Part shown: positions 8,759 to 16,911 of the stretch, piece by piece | Layout: every line of letters begins with the position of its first letter | Numbering within the stretch: position 1 is the stretch's first letter | Assembly: GCA_902496015.1 (NCBI GenBank) | Contig: CABUZJ010000001.1 | Location: 186,001 to 250,000 of the forward strand | Source: an uncultured Eubacteriales bacterium | GTDB lineage: Bacteria; Bacillota; Clostridia; Christensenellales; UBA1242 | Length of the DNA: 64,000 nucleotides | Reading direction: 5' to 3' | Translations under genes and position numbers: made by a program | Notes under the pieces: generated by a model | Database searches by the model: none | Told to the model about the DNA's origin: nothing | The model's input: only the letters and a program-made list of their open reading frames with translations

Positions 8759-9619
8759 ATGAGCGTTTATTTTACAGATAGTGATTGTGAAATTTGGTGG
8801 ACTGATGTTGATAAATATAAAATTAATTTTTTACCAATGCCTTATTCGATTAATGGTGAAGAATTTGCTTACGATATGGGAAGAAATACAGATTTTCATT
8901 CACTTTATGAAAAGATAAGAAAGGGGGCTATGCCAACAACATCTGCATTAAACCCACAAGATTATATTGAAGCGTTTGAACCTTATTTAAAAAAGGGACA
9001 AGATATTTTATATGTTCACTTCTCAAGTGAACTTTCAGGAACTTTTAATCATTTAAAAGTTGCAAAAGAGGAACTAAAAGCAAAATATCCTGATAGAACT
9101 ATTAGAACATTTGACACTAAATCTATTTGTTATGGGGCAGGAGTTATTGCGCTAGAAGGTGCTAAATTGCATCAACAAGGTTTAACAGATGATGAGATAT
9201 GCACAAGACTTGAAGAATTAAAGAAGAAACTTAGAGTTGAATTTATGGTGGATAGTCTTTTGCATTTAAAAAGGGGTGGAAGAATTAGTGCAACGAGTGC
9301 AGTGTTTGGCACTATGCTTAATATTAAGCCAGTTTTAAAATGTGATGAATTTGGAAAAATTGTGAAAATTGGCACGCAAAAAGGAAAATTAAAAGCCATT
9401 AATTTTATTGTGGATAGGGTTTGTTCTTCTTATGACTATGACATAAATCAAGAACTTTATTTAGTGGATGCCGACGATAAAGAACTTGCAGATAAAGCAG
9501 AACAAATTATAAATGAAAAAAGTAATAATAAAATTAAAATTAGAAGATTGCCTGTGGGGCCTGTTATTGGTGCACATTGTGGGCCATCTACTATTGGCTT
9601 TATTTGGTTTCAAAAATAG
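8759..9619 (+). CDS. DegV family fatty-acid-binding protein
   Basis: 286 residues from the ATG at 8759, with AAGGAG at 8747-8752. DegV/FakB-type proteins bind a fatty acid between two domains, and in Firmicutes present it to the FakA kinase. Visible family marks are TDSDCEI near the N-terminus, TTSALNPQDY, the SSELSGTFN loop, and the long conserved block DSLLHLKRGGRISATS. The C-terminal GPVIGAHCGPSTIG corresponds to the usual IG-H-GPG motif. Length is normal. The N-terminal region has extra aromatic residues (CEIWWTDVDKY), so ligand preference may differ. No fakA is in the window. Confidence 0.88.
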   Translation: MSVYFTDSDCEIWWTDVDKYKINFLPMPYSINGEEFAYDMGRNTDFHSLYEKIRKGAMPTTSALNPQDYIEAFEPYLKKGQDILYVHFSSELSGTFNHLKVAKEELKAKYPDRTIRTFDTKSICYGAGVIALEGAKLHQQGLTDDEICTRLEELKKKLRVEFMVDSLLHLKRGGRISATSAVFGTMLNIKPVLKCDEFGKIVKIGTQKGKLKAINFIVDRVCSSYDYDINQELYLVDADDKELADKAEQIINEKSNNKIKIRRLPVGPVIGAHCGPSTIGFIWFQK

Positions 9620-9999
9620 TTTGATAATTAAAATTTTTGCAAGTTTAGTTAAATATTTTATTGCAAATTATATTAATTAAAGATATAAATCTTTTAATTT
9701 AAATAACCTAAGTTGTATATTATAATTTAAGTTATATATTAATAACGCTTTACACTAACTTTGTGAATTTGTTAAAAAATCGCAAATAATAAAATTAAAA
9801 AAAAATTTTAAAAAGATTGTCAAAAGTGTTGACATTCTTTTTTTATGGGTATAATATATTAGTGTAAAGTTTGACTTTCTTTGACCTTAGTAAAACAAAT
9901 TAATAGTAAATAGAAGGTTAACTTTAAATAGTAGTTATTAGGCATTGGTTATTTTAATTTTATATAAATCAATTATTAAATCTTTAAAAGGAGAATAGT
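9620..9999 (+). promoter_or_regulatory. Upstream control region of the ctsR operon
   Basis: 380 nt without a gene, very AT-rich. It holds the -35 TTGACA (9829-9834) with -10 candidates TATAAT (9850-9855, short 15-nt spacer) or TAATAT (9852-9857, 17 nt), and the CtsR operator. The -35 is also the right arm of TGTCAA-N5-TTGACA (9818-9834). A 9-bp inverted pair, CTTTACACT (9748-9756) and AGTGTAAAG (9861-9869), flanks the promoter. TATAAT-like runs near 9716-9740 may be additional start sites. Confidence 0.6.
9870..9886 (-). promoter_or_regulatory. CtsR operator (heat-shock heptad direct repeat)
   Basis: Read on the minus strand the site is GGTCAAA-GAA-AGTCAAA. This matches the CtsR consensus RGTCAAA-NAN-RGTCAAA exactly. 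It lies just downstream of the -10, where CtsR would block transcription of its own operon at normal temperature. Confidence 0.92.
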
Positions 10000-10464
10000 A
10001 TGGCTAATATAAGTGATATTATTGAACAATTTATTTTGGACAATATGGGAGAAAGTGATGAAATAGATATTTCTAGAAATGAACTTGCCAACTTTTTTTC
10101 TTGTGCACCTAGTCAAATTAACTATGTATTACAAACAAGATTTACTGTTGAAAGGGGATTTATTAAAGAAAGTAAGCGCGGTGGCGGAGGCTATATTAAA
10201 ATTTCTAAAATTCCTTTTAGTGATGATGATGCGGTGTCTAATTTAGTTTTGAAAAATGTTGGCGATGAGTTAACCTTTAAAAGGGCTAATCAAATATTAG
10301 ACAAACTATTTAATGATAAGATTATAACTAACCGTGAGAAAAAAATTATATTATCATTACTTTGTGATAATGCACTTGCTATGCCATTTTCTTATAAAGA
10401 TAAATTAAGAGCACAAGCTTTTAAAAATGTGTTAATATTTTTACTTAGTGATAAGGAGGGATAA
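10000..10464 (+). CDS. ctsR: Transcriptional repressor CtsR
   Basis: 154 residues from the ATG at 10000 (AAAGGAG just upstream). CtsR is the dimeric winged-helix repressor of class III heat-shock genes and is inactivated by heat and by McsB. The DNA-binding segment is ISRNELANFFSCAPSQINYVLQTRFT. The Gly-rich wing follows as KRGGGGYIKI, and the arginine before the glycines is the one that contacts DNA and is modified by McsB in Bacillus. The C-terminal helices include LLCDNALAMPFS. It heads the operon ctsR-mcsA-mcsB-clpC and has its own operator at 9870-9886, so it is autoregulated. Confidence 0.96.
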   Translation: MANISDIIEQFILDNMGESDEIDISRNELANFFSCAPSQINYVLQTRFTVERGFIKESKRGGGGYIKISKIPFSDDDAVSNLVLKNVGDELTFKRANQILDKLFNDKIITNREKKIILSLLCDNALAMPFSYKDKLRAQAFKNVLIFLLSDKEG

Positions 10465-10468
10465 TTGA

Positions 10469-10852
10469 GTGTTTTTCAATCCATTCAGTTCCATAATTAA
10501 TTTTGATGATTATGATGAAATTTTAGAGCAAGATAATGAACCAAAAGACATTACTTGCCCAAAATGTAGTCAAAGACTTAGCGACCTTAATGAAACTCTT
10601 TTTGTTGGGTGTCCTAATTGTTACAAGGTGTTTGCAACTTATATTAAAGATTTGGCATTAAGATATCATGGAAGATGCGCACATGTTGGGAAAGTAATAG
10701 ATGTTAATAGAAATAAAGATAGATTAGAAAAAGAAATAGCAGAACTTTCTAGGCAAGAAAAACAAGCTGTTTTAGAAAGAGATTATTTGAAAGCAGAAGA
10801 AATTAAGCGAAAGATAAAATCATTAAGGGGGCAAAGTGATGGGAGTTGTTGA
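10469..10852 (+). CDS. mcsA: McsA-like zinc protein, short form (arginine-kinase activator)
   Basis: 127 residues from a GTG at 10469 with AAGGAGGG at 10453-10460. McsA activates the protein arginine kinase McsB. One zinc site is visible: CPKC at residues ~26-29 and CPNC at ~43-46. The C-terminal helical UVR motif follows (RLEKEIAELSRQEKQA…LKAEEIKRKIKSL). Bacillus McsA is about 185 residues with two zinc sites; here the N-terminal CxxC pair is missing and replaced by a short FNPFSSIINFDDYDE leader. The 3' end overlaps mcsB by 14 nt. Function is strongly supported by position between ctsR and mcsB. Confidence 0.88.
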   Translation: MFFNPFSSIINFDDYDEILEQDNEPKDITCPKCSQRLSDLNETLFVGCPNCYKVFATYIKDLALRYHGRCAHVGKVIDVNRNKDRLEKEIAELSRQEKQAVLERDYLKAEEIKRKIKSLRGQSDGSC

Positions 10853-11849
10853 TGTTAGTTCGATTGTTGTTTCTTCAAGAATAAGACTTGCAAGGAATAT
10901 TGATAAAATACCCATGCCACCTAGGCTTAATGGAGAAAAAGGGTATAAGGTTTTAAAACTTGTGGCAGATAGTGTTGCGGGGCTTGATGAATTTAAAATT
11001 TATACAATGAAACAACTTAGCCCAACTGATGCAAAGGTTATGCAAGAAAAGCATTTAATATCTAATGACCTTTTAGAAAAAAAAGAATTTGGAGCAGTGA
11101 TTTTAAATAGTGATGAAACTATTAGCATTATGGTTAATGAAGAAGATCATATTAGAGAGCAGTGTTTTTTGAGAGGACTTGAACTAGAAAAGGCCTTTGA
11201 GATTTTGAATGATTATGATAACAAAATGTTGTCTAAATTAGACATTGCATTTGATAAAGAATTTGGTTTTTTGACTTCGTGCATAACCAATCTTGGAACG
11301 GGAATGAGGGCATCAGTTTTAATGTTTTTGCCTGCATTAACACTTAGTGGCGAAATTGATGCTATAATCAGTGCATTGTCTTCTAAGGGGTTATGTGTGC
11401 GTGGGGTTTATGGCGAAGCCACTGATTATGATGGATATATGTATCAAATATCTAATGGACGCAGTTTAGGAGTTAGCGAAAGGGAAATAATTGGGGCAGT
11501 TAAAGAAGCAGTCCTTAGAATTTGTGATTTTGAAAATAAGGCAAGAATTAAACTGATTGCCGAAAGAGAAATTGAAATAACAGACAGAGTTTTTAGGGCT
11601 TATGGCGTTTTATGTAATTGTTACACTTTATCTTCAAGCGAATTATTACGCCTCGCAGGTGAAGTGAAAATGGGCATTGCATTAGGGCTTTTAAGACTTA
11701 AAGACAACGGACTATTAGATAAACTTAGCATAGATTGCATGCCTTGCAGTTTATCTAAAATTGCAAAAACAAGTCTAGAAGGAGAACAAAGAGATTTGTT
11801 TAGAGCAAAATATGTAAATAGCATGCTAAAAAATCAACGAATAAAATAG
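10839..11849 (+). CDS. mcsB: Protein arginine kinase McsB
   Basis: 336 residues from the ATG at 10839, preferred over the GTG three nt upstream because the spacing to AAGGGGG is better. McsB phosphorylates arginines on misfolded proteins, marking them for ClpCP, and acts on CtsR. The guanido-kinase core is evident: SSRIRLARN (nucleotide binding), MVNEEDHIR (catalytic Glu region), and LTSCITNLGTGMRASV with the catalytic Cys at ~148. VRGVYGE resembles the phosphoarginine pocket of McsB. Slightly shorter than the Bacillus protein (~363). It overlaps mcsA and is followed 13 nt later by clpC. Confidence 0.95.
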   Translation: MGVVDVSSIVVSSRIRLARNIDKIPMPPRLNGEKGYKVLKLVADSVAGLDEFKIYTMKQLSPTDAKVMQEKHLISNDLLEKKEFGAVILNSDETISIMVNEEDHIREQCFLRGLELEKAFEILNDYDNKMLSKLDIAFDKEFGFLTSCITNLGTGMRASVLMFLPALTLSGEIDAIISALSSKGLCVRGVYGEATDYDGYMYQISNGRSLGVSEREIIGAVKEAVLRICDFENKARIKLIAEREIEITDRVFRAYGVLCNCYTLSSSELLRLAGEVKMGIALGLLRLKDNGLLDKLSIDCMPCSLSKIAKTSLEGEQRDLFRAKYVNSMLKNQRIK

Positions 11850-11862
11850 GGAGGAAAATATA

Positions 11863-14430
11863 ATGAATAGTAGTTTATCAATGACAAGTAATTCAAAAAA
11901 AGTGTTAGACCAAGCACAAAAATTAGCAAGTAAATTTGGTGATAAAAATATTGGTACTGAATACTTACTTTATGGGCTTGCAAGTGTTAAGGATAGTGTT
12001 GCTGGCAAACTTTTAAGAGAGGTTAATGTTACGGCTTCGGCAGTGGAAGAAGTTATTGCACAGCAAAGGGCTTATAGTGGTTCAGTTTCAAGTTTATCTA
12101 AACAAGATTTTACACCAAGAGTTAAAAATATTTTATTGCAAGCACAAAATATTGCAATAAATTATGGACAAGGGTATATTGTTACCGAAGAAATTCTATA
12201 TGCTTTGCTTATAGATACTAATAGTCAAGCAGTAAATATTTTAAAAGAAACATTTAAAATTAATATCACTAATTTTACAAAGCGTGTTAGAGATGTTATC
12301 GCTGGTGCAGACTATGATGATGATTTTTATTCTATGGGTTCATTCTTTGATGATATGACTAATATCTTTAACAATATGTCTAATGCACCTAGTTATACAC
12401 AAGCAATTTATAACAATGGTAGTGAACCTGAACAAAAGCAAAAAACTGCTAGTGCTAATACTGATTATAATGCTAACTTACCCGAAGTGCTTAGAGATAT
12501 GGGGGTAGACATGACTGCCAGAGCAAGAGCTGGTAAAATGGATCCAATTATTGGTAGAGAAAAAGAGACATCTAGAATTATCGAAATTTTGTGCAGAAAA
12601 ACGAAAAATAACCCTGTGTTAATTGGTGAAGCAGGAGTTGGGAAATCGGCAGTTGTGGAAGGATTAGCGCAAGCGATTGTTAAAGGTGATGTTCCTGAGT
12701 TTTTGCAAAATAAAACTATATTTAGCCTTGATATTGGTTCGCTAATGGCGGGCACTAAATATAGGGGAAGTATGGAAGAAAAATTAAAAAATGCAATTAA
12801 CACAATTATAAGTGCAAAGAATATTATTGTGTTTATTGATGAAATACACATGCTTGCACAAGCAGGTAGTAAAGAAGGCGAAGTAAGCCCTAGTGATATG
12901 CTTAAACCTTATCTTGCAAGGGGAGAAATGCAAACTATTGGGGCAACCACAACCGAAGAATATAGAAAGTTTATTGAAAAAGATAAAGCCCTTGAAAGAA
13001 GGTTTCAACCAATTATAGTTGACCAACCAAGCGAAGAAGATACTATTAAAATTTTAAAGGGAATTAGAGATTCTTATGAAGCATTCCATAAAGTTAAAAT
13101 TACTGATGAAGCAATTGAAGCAGCAGTTAAACTTTCTGTTAGATACATTATGGATAGAAGTTTGCCAGATAAAGCCATTGACCTTATTGATGAAGCAAGT
13201 AGTAGAACAAAGGTAAGAGGAAGCATAACTCCAGAAAAGGTTAAAGAACTTGAAGCAAAGTTAAAGGAACTTGAAATTCAAAAGCAAGAGGCAAGCAGAG
13301 CAGAGAACTTTGAAAAAGCAAATTCTTTTAAAGAAGAAGCAAATAAAATTAGAGCAAAAATTGAACAGGCAAGGCAAGAATGGAAAAGTGGTAAAGCTAA
13401 TCAAGATGGTGTTATTACCGCCGAAGATATTGCAAGTGTTGTTTCAAGCTGGACAAAAATTCCTGTTAGCAAATTAACTGAAACTGAAAAAGATAGACTT
13501 GTTCACCTAGAAGATATATTACATAAAAGAGTTATTGGGCAAGATGAGGCAATTTCTGCTGTTTCTAAGGCTATTAGAAGAGCAAGGGCAGGACTTAAAG
13601 ATCCTAAACGCCCAATTGGTTCGTTCATATTCTTAGGGCCAACAGGTGTTGGTAAAACTGAACTTTGCAAAGCCTTAGCAGAAGCAATGTTTGATGATGA
13701 AAATATGGTTATAAGGCTTGATATGAGTGAATACATGGAACCACATTCAGTGGCAAAACTTATTGGTGCCCCTCCTGGATATGTTGGATTTGATGATGGC
13801 GGACAATTAACCGAACAGGTTAGAAGAAAACCATATTCAGTTATACTTTTTGATGAAATTGAAAAAGCACATCCAGATGTGTTTAACATTCTTTTACAAG
13901 TGTTAGATGATGGGCGATTAACTGATAGTCAGGGCAGAACAGTTAGTTTTAAAAACACAATTATAATTATGACTTCTAACTGTGGGGTAGCAGATTTATC
14001 TAAGACAACAAAGAAATTAGGCTTTGAAGAAGATGATAATTCACAAAATCAATCTATGAAAGAACATCTTATGAAAGCATTGCGTGAAAAATTTAAACCA
14101 GAGTTTTTAAATAGGGTTGATGTTATTTGTATTTTTGATAATCTTTCAAAAGAAGATATTACTAAAATAGCAACAATCATGATTAACAACTTAAATAACA
14201 AGTTACAAGACAAAAAGATAACTTTAAGGCTAACAAAAGGTGCTATTGAACAAATTATTGAAAAAGGATATAGCGCTGAATATGGTGCTAGACCACTCAA
14301 AAGATATATTGAACAAAACATTGAAGATGAACTTGCAGAAAGAATTTTGGCAGGGGAATTTGGTGAAAATTCAATTGTAACCGTTGGTTTTAAAGATGGT
14401 CATTTTGTGTTTAATGCAAATGATAATTAA
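11863..14430 (+). CDS. clpC: ATP-dependent Clp protease ATPase subunit ClpC
   Basis: 855 residues from the ATG at 11863 (AGGGAGG at 11848-11854). ClpC unfolds substrates, including arginine-phosphorylated ones, and feeds them to ClpP. The N-terminal double Clp-N repeat spans ~1-145. AAA-1 has Walker A GEAGVGKS at ~255 and VFIDEIHML as Walker B. The middle coiled-coil with a UVR motif is at ~460-510. AAA-2 has GPTGVGKT at ~592 and ILFDEIEKAHPDV. The ClpP-docking tripeptide is LGF in TKKLGFEEDD. It is ~45 residues longer than Bacillus ClpC (~810), mostly in an Asn/Met/Ser-rich linker at ~160-205. Last gene of the CtsR operon. Confidence 0.96.
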   Translation: MNSSLSMTSNSKKVLDQAQKLASKFGDKNIGTEYLLYGLASVKDSVAGKLLREVNVTASAVEEVIAQQRAYSGSVSSLSKQDFTPRVKNILLQAQNIAINYGQGYIVTEEILYALLIDTNSQAVNILKETFKINITNFTKRVRDVIAGADYDDDFYSMGSFFDDMTNIFNNMSNAPSYTQAIYNNGSEPEQKQKTASANTDYNANLPEVLRDMGVDMTARARAGKMDPIIGREKETSRIIEILCRKTKNNPVLIGEAGVGKSAVVEGLAQAIVKGDVPEFLQNKTIFSLDIGSLMAGTKYRGSMEEKLKNAINTIISAKNIIVFIDEIHMLAQAGSKEGEVSPSDMLKPYLARGEMQTIGATTTEEYRKFIEKDKALERRFQPIIVDQPSEEDTIKILKGIRDSYEAFHKVKITDEAIEAAVKLSVRYIMDRSLPDKAIDLIDEASSRTKVRGSITPEKVKELEAKLKELEIQKQEASRAENFEKANSFKEEANKIRAKIEQARQEWKSGKANQDGVITAEDIASVVSSWTKIPVSKLTETEKDRLVHLEDILHKRVIGQDEAISAVSKAIRRARAGLKDPKRPIGSFIFLGPTGVGKTELCKALAEAMFDDENMVIRLDMSEYMEPHSVAKLIGAPPGYVGFDDGGQLTEQVRRKPYSVILFDEIEKAHPDVFNILLQVLDDGRLTDSQGRTVSFKNTIIIMTSNCGVADLSKTTKKLGFEEDDNSQNQSMKEHLMKALREKFKPEFLNRVDVICIFDNLSKEDITKIATIMINNLNNKLQDKKITLRLTKGAIEQIIEKGYSAEYGARPLKRYIEQNIEDELAERILAGEFGENSIVTVGFKDGHFVFNANDN

Positions 14431-14437
14431 AATTTGC

Positions 14438-14467
14438 TAGACGAGTTTATTTTAAATGTGCTAAAAT
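14438..14467 (+). promoter_or_regulatory. Probable promoter for hpf
   Basis: -10 TAAAAT (14462-14467) with extended TGC before it. The best -35 is TAGACG (14438-14443) at an 18-nt spacer. It lies just after the clpC stop, so hpf can be expressed apart from the heat-shock operon. Confidence 0.5.
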
Positions 14468-14497
14468 ATAAAAAACTAAATAAAAAGGGGACTAAAT

Positions 14498-15025
14498 ATG
14501 AAAGTTGAAATTTTAGAAAGGGGATACAAAGTTAAAGATAAACTTCGTAATCTTATTCAAAAGAAATTAGAAAAAATGGAAAAATATTTAGGTAACGAAG
14601 CAACTTGCAAAGTTGTTTGTTCTAAGGTTAAAGACCGTGAAAAGATGGAGATAACAATTAATGCATCTGGGCTTTATGTTAGAAGTGAAGTTGAGACCGA
14701 TAATATGTATGCTAATCTTGACACATGTTTAGCAAAAATTGAAAGACAAATTGTTAAATACTCAGATAAATTGGTAGATAAAAAACGCAATGCAATAGAC
14801 TTTAAAGACTTAATGTTTTTTGATGAATTGCCAGCATTTAAAAAACCACAAATAACTAAAAGAAAACAATTTGAACTTATTCCAATGACAGATGATGAAG
14901 CCATTGAAGCAATGGAACTTTTAGGTAACACTTTTTATATTTATTTAGATAAAAAAAGTGGAGCAGTGAAAGTGGCATATACTAGAAATGATGGCGATTA
15001 TGGTGTTATTGAAACAATATATTAA
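14498..15025 (+). CDS. hpf: Ribosome hibernation promoting factor, long form
   Basis: 175 residues from the ATG at 14498 (AAGGGGA upstream). Long HPF binds the 30S decoding centre and dimerises ribosomes into inactive 100S particles in stationary phase. The N-terminal S30AE/YfiA fold (~1-100) has the usual KLRNLIQKKLEKMEKYL helix. The C-terminal dimerisation domain (~125-175) is recognised by FELIPMTDDEAIEAMELLGN followed by FYIYLDKKSGAVKVAYTRNDGDYGVIE. Both domains are complete. It follows clpC and ends at a shared terminator. Confidence 0.95.
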   Translation: MKVEILERGYKVKDKLRNLIQKKLEKMEKYLGNEATCKVVCSKVKDREKMEITINASGLYVRSEVETDNMYANLDTCLAKIERQIVKYSDKLVDKKRNAIDFKDLMFFDELPAFKKPQITKRKQFELIPMTDDEAIEAMELLGNTFYIYLDKKSGAVKVAYTRNDGDYGVIETIY

Positions 15026-15036
15026 TATCAAATTTT

Positions 15037-15070
15037 AAAAAAATCTCACTGAAAGCAGTGAGATTTTTTA
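15037..15070. terminator. Bidirectional intrinsic terminator between hpf and the XRE gene
   Basis: AAAAAATCTCACT and AGTGAGATTTTTT form a perfect ~13-bp stem with loop GAAAGC. The arm ends provide T-runs on both strands. The minus-strand regulator stop codon lies at its right edge. Confidence 0.9.
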
Positions 15071-15271
15071 ATAGTTTGTTAGCCCCAATAAATAATCGCT
15101 AGTAATATTAAAAAGTTTGCAAATGTTAACAACACTTAAAACATCAGGATAACTTTTACCAAGTTCCCAAAGTGAAATGGTATCTTGCGTGGTGTTAAGT
15201 TTCTGGGCGAGTTCTGTTTGTGTCCATTTATTTTGTAATCTTAATTCTTTAATTTTTTTACCTAATTCCAT
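15068..15271 (-). CDS. XRE-family (Cro/CI type) transcriptional regulator
   Basis: 67 residues, almost only a five-helix HTH domain: IKELRLQNKWTQTELAQKL is helices 1-2, and TTQDTISLWELGKSYPD holds the recognition helix and the Glu/Gly turn. The tail NITSDYLLGLTNY is typical of small Firmicutes XRE repressors (SinR/immR-like size). It faces the lipoprotein gene at 15368. Two 15-bp inverted repeats sharing ACGAA…TTCGT lie between them, good candidates for its operators, so it probably represses itself and the divergent gene. Confidence 0.88.
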   Translation of the reverse strand: MELGKKIKELRLQNKWTQTELAQKLNTTQDTISLWELGKSYPDVLSVVNICKLFNITSDYLLGLTNY

Positions 15272-15283
15272 TATATATAATTT

Positions 15284-15298
15284 ACGAAAAAATTTCGT
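15284..15298. promoter_or_regulatory. Operator-like inverted repeat 1 (XRE regulator)
   Basis: ACGAAA-AAA-TTTCGT, a perfect 6-bp inverted repeat, 13 nt upstream of the XRE start codon. Confidence 0.65.
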
Positions 15299-15312
15299 TA
15301 TTTACTTGACTT

Positions 15313-15327
15313 ACGAATATTATTCGT
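15313..15327. promoter_or_regulatory. Operator-like inverted repeat 2 (XRE regulator)
   Basis: ACGAAT-ATT-ATTCGT, same half-site as repeat 1, with centres 29 bp apart. It lies between TTGACT (15306-15311) and the -10 candidates TATAAA/TATAAT (15327-15339) of the divergent lipoprotein gene, so binding would block that promoter. Confidence 0.7.
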
Positions 15328-15367
15328 ATAAACTATAATAAATATTCAAAAAGGAGAGAACAAAAGA

Positions 15368-16327
15368 ATGAAAAAATTAAAAACATTAATAATTTCGCTA
15401 GTTATGTGTTTATGCATTGGTGTAAGTTGTTTTGGATTGAGTGGCTGTGCTGACACAAAAACAGAAGAGGAACTATCAAGTTTAAAAACGCAGGTTGAAC
15501 AGTTGCAAAATGAAAACAGTAGTTTAAAAGAAGTAAGTGCAATTGATATTGCAAGAAATTTTCTAGCATTGTCAACAAAAATGCCATATTATTTAAACGC
15601 TAAATTTGGTAGCAGTGATAGTGAAAGTGGGGAAGATTTATTAGGTAGTTATTTAGAAAGTTTTGATAGTTGGCAAAATTTAGATGTTGGTATTGTAGGA
15701 TATTTTTTTAAAACAAATGTAGTTTATGAAGTTTCAAATTATTATGAGCAGAAGTATTTATTTGCAAGTGATGGTAATTGGCAAGCCGTTGTTATTATTA
15801 TAGGCGATTGTTATTCTATAATTGAATATTCATTTTTAGAAAATAATCTAATTAATTATTTTAGATTTATTTATAAAGATTCTTATGAAAGTGAAGGAAA
15901 TATTTATAATCTTTATAAAGAATTTGAACTTACTTTTAATTACGATGAATCATATAATGTTACTGCAACATTTAAATTAAATAATTATGAATATTATTTA
16001 GATAGCGAAACAAATGAACTTGCTACTGATAAAGTGGCTGAAAGCCAGTTTATTAAACTTGAAGGTACTTGCACAAGAGCACAAAATGTTGAATTTGATA
16101 CCCCTAAACAAGGTCTTGTTGGTATAATTGAAAGGGCAGACCTTTATAACGCTAAATCTTATGCTGCAAACATAGAAGAATCTAAAACTAATTATCTTTA
16201 TTCTAATACAGCAGTAGAAGCGCAATTAAAAGTAAGTAATTTGCAAGCCTTAATTAATAGCGAAAAAGAAGCAATAGATTTAAGTAAATATGAAACTGAA
16301 GTTGTTGACACTACTACAATTGAATAA
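15368..16327 (+). CDS. Hypothetical lipoprotein with N-terminal coiled coil
   Basis: 319 residues from the ATG at 15368 (AAGGAGAG upstream). A lipoprotein signal peptide is clear: basic start MKKLK, hydrophobic core, lipobox LSGC with the lipidated Cys at 27. Residues ~33-55 form a short coiled coil (EELSSLKTQVEQLQNENSSL). The rest is a beta-rich, Tyr/Asn-rich extracytoplasmic domain with no recognised family. Expression probably depends on the divergent XRE regulator. It ends at a strong terminator shared with the convergent gene. Confidence 0.8.
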   Translation: MKKLKTLIISLVMCLCIGVSCFGLSGCADTKTEEELSSLKTQVEQLQNENSSLKEVSAIDIARNFLALSTKMPYYLNAKFGSSDSESGEDLLGSYLESFDSWQNLDVGIVGYFFKTNVVYEVSNYYEQKYLFASDGNWQAVVIIIGDCYSIIEYSFLENNLINYFRFIYKDSYESEGNIYNLYKEFELTFNYDESYNVTATFKLNNYEYYLDSETNELATDKVAESQFIKLEGTCTRAQNVEFDTPKQGLVGIIERADLYNAKSYAANIEESKTNYLYSNTAVEAQLKVSNLQALINSEKEAIDLSKYETEVVDTTTIE

Positions 16328-16338
16328 AATAAATAAGG

Positions 16339-16374
16339 AATAACTCCCTAACACAAACAGGGAGTTATTTTTTG
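16339..16374. terminator. Intrinsic terminator between convergent genes
   Basis: AATAACTCCCT (16339-16349) pairs perfectly with AGGGAGTTATT (16359-16369) across a 9-nt loop, followed by a T-run. The stop codon of the minus-strand gene is inside the right arm. Confidence 0.88.
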
Positions 16375-16868
16375 TAGAGATTAATTAGTTCTTGTGTCCA
16401 AGTGCTGTTGGGTTGTTCAACATTAATATTAGGTTTATTATCTTCTTCGTTTATAATAGGCGTAAGGTAAACAACAAAACCTACTCTTGTGTTGTTATTT
16501 GTTATTGCAGTGTAAAAATTTATACTGTCGGCATAACCCGATTTGTAAACAAGAATGGTCATTTCGCCCCAATTTCTTTTTAGAGATTGATTAAAGTTAT
16601 CATTTGGAAGAATGGGAACGATAATATTTTCAGTTAATCCTTTTTGATTAGTGCTATAATATTTACGGGTTTCTATTATGCACACAGTTGCATTATCTAT
16701 TGGGTTCAAAGTGTTTGCTTCAAGCACTGTTACAACAATTTTGCCCATTTGGGCATTTGCTGATGTGGGTTTTATTAGGTTTGAAGACTTTAAAAGAAAA
16801 AGTGCTAAAACAATATTAGCAATTAATGAAAATGAAAATAAAACAATTGCAAGTTTATTTAATTTCAT
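16365..16868 (-). CDS. Small exported protein with carboxypeptidase-regulatory-like fold (hypothetical)
   Basis: 167 residues with an N-terminal signal or anchor helix (about 6-28, NKLAIVLFSFSLIANIVLALFLL). The segment KIVVTVLEANTLNPIDNATVCIIE, then a G-turn (TNQKGLT), resembles the first strands of a carboxypeptidase-D-regulatory/SpaA-like beta sandwich: an exported Ig-like module often decorating surfaces. The match is by pattern only. The C-terminus (NVEQPNSTWTQELINLYKK) has no anchor. No Shine-Dalgarno is visible before the start; TATATT lies close upstream, so a very short leader is possible. Divergent from the ABC ATPase gene over 43 nt. Confidence 0.6.
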   Translation of the reverse strand: MKLNKLAIVLFSFSLIANIVLALFLLKSSNLIKPTSANAQMGKIVVTVLEANTLNPIDNATVCIIETRKYYSTNQKGLTENIIVPILPNDNFNQSLKRNWGEMTILVYKSGYADSINFYTAITNNNTRVGFVVYLTPIINEEDNKPNINVEQPNSTWTQELINLYKK

Positions 16869-16911
16869 AGTAAAATATATACGAAAAAGAGTTTAATTAT
16901 TCGAGGATTAA

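Noticed and set aside
13503..13889. Minus-strand frames opposite clpC
   Set aside because: They are mirror frames of the conserved AAA-2 domain with no ribosome site or family features.
15068..16911. Prophage remnant around the small XRE regulator
   Set aside because: No integrase, structural phage gene or attachment repeat is visible; the neighbours are a lipoprotein and housekeeping-type genes.
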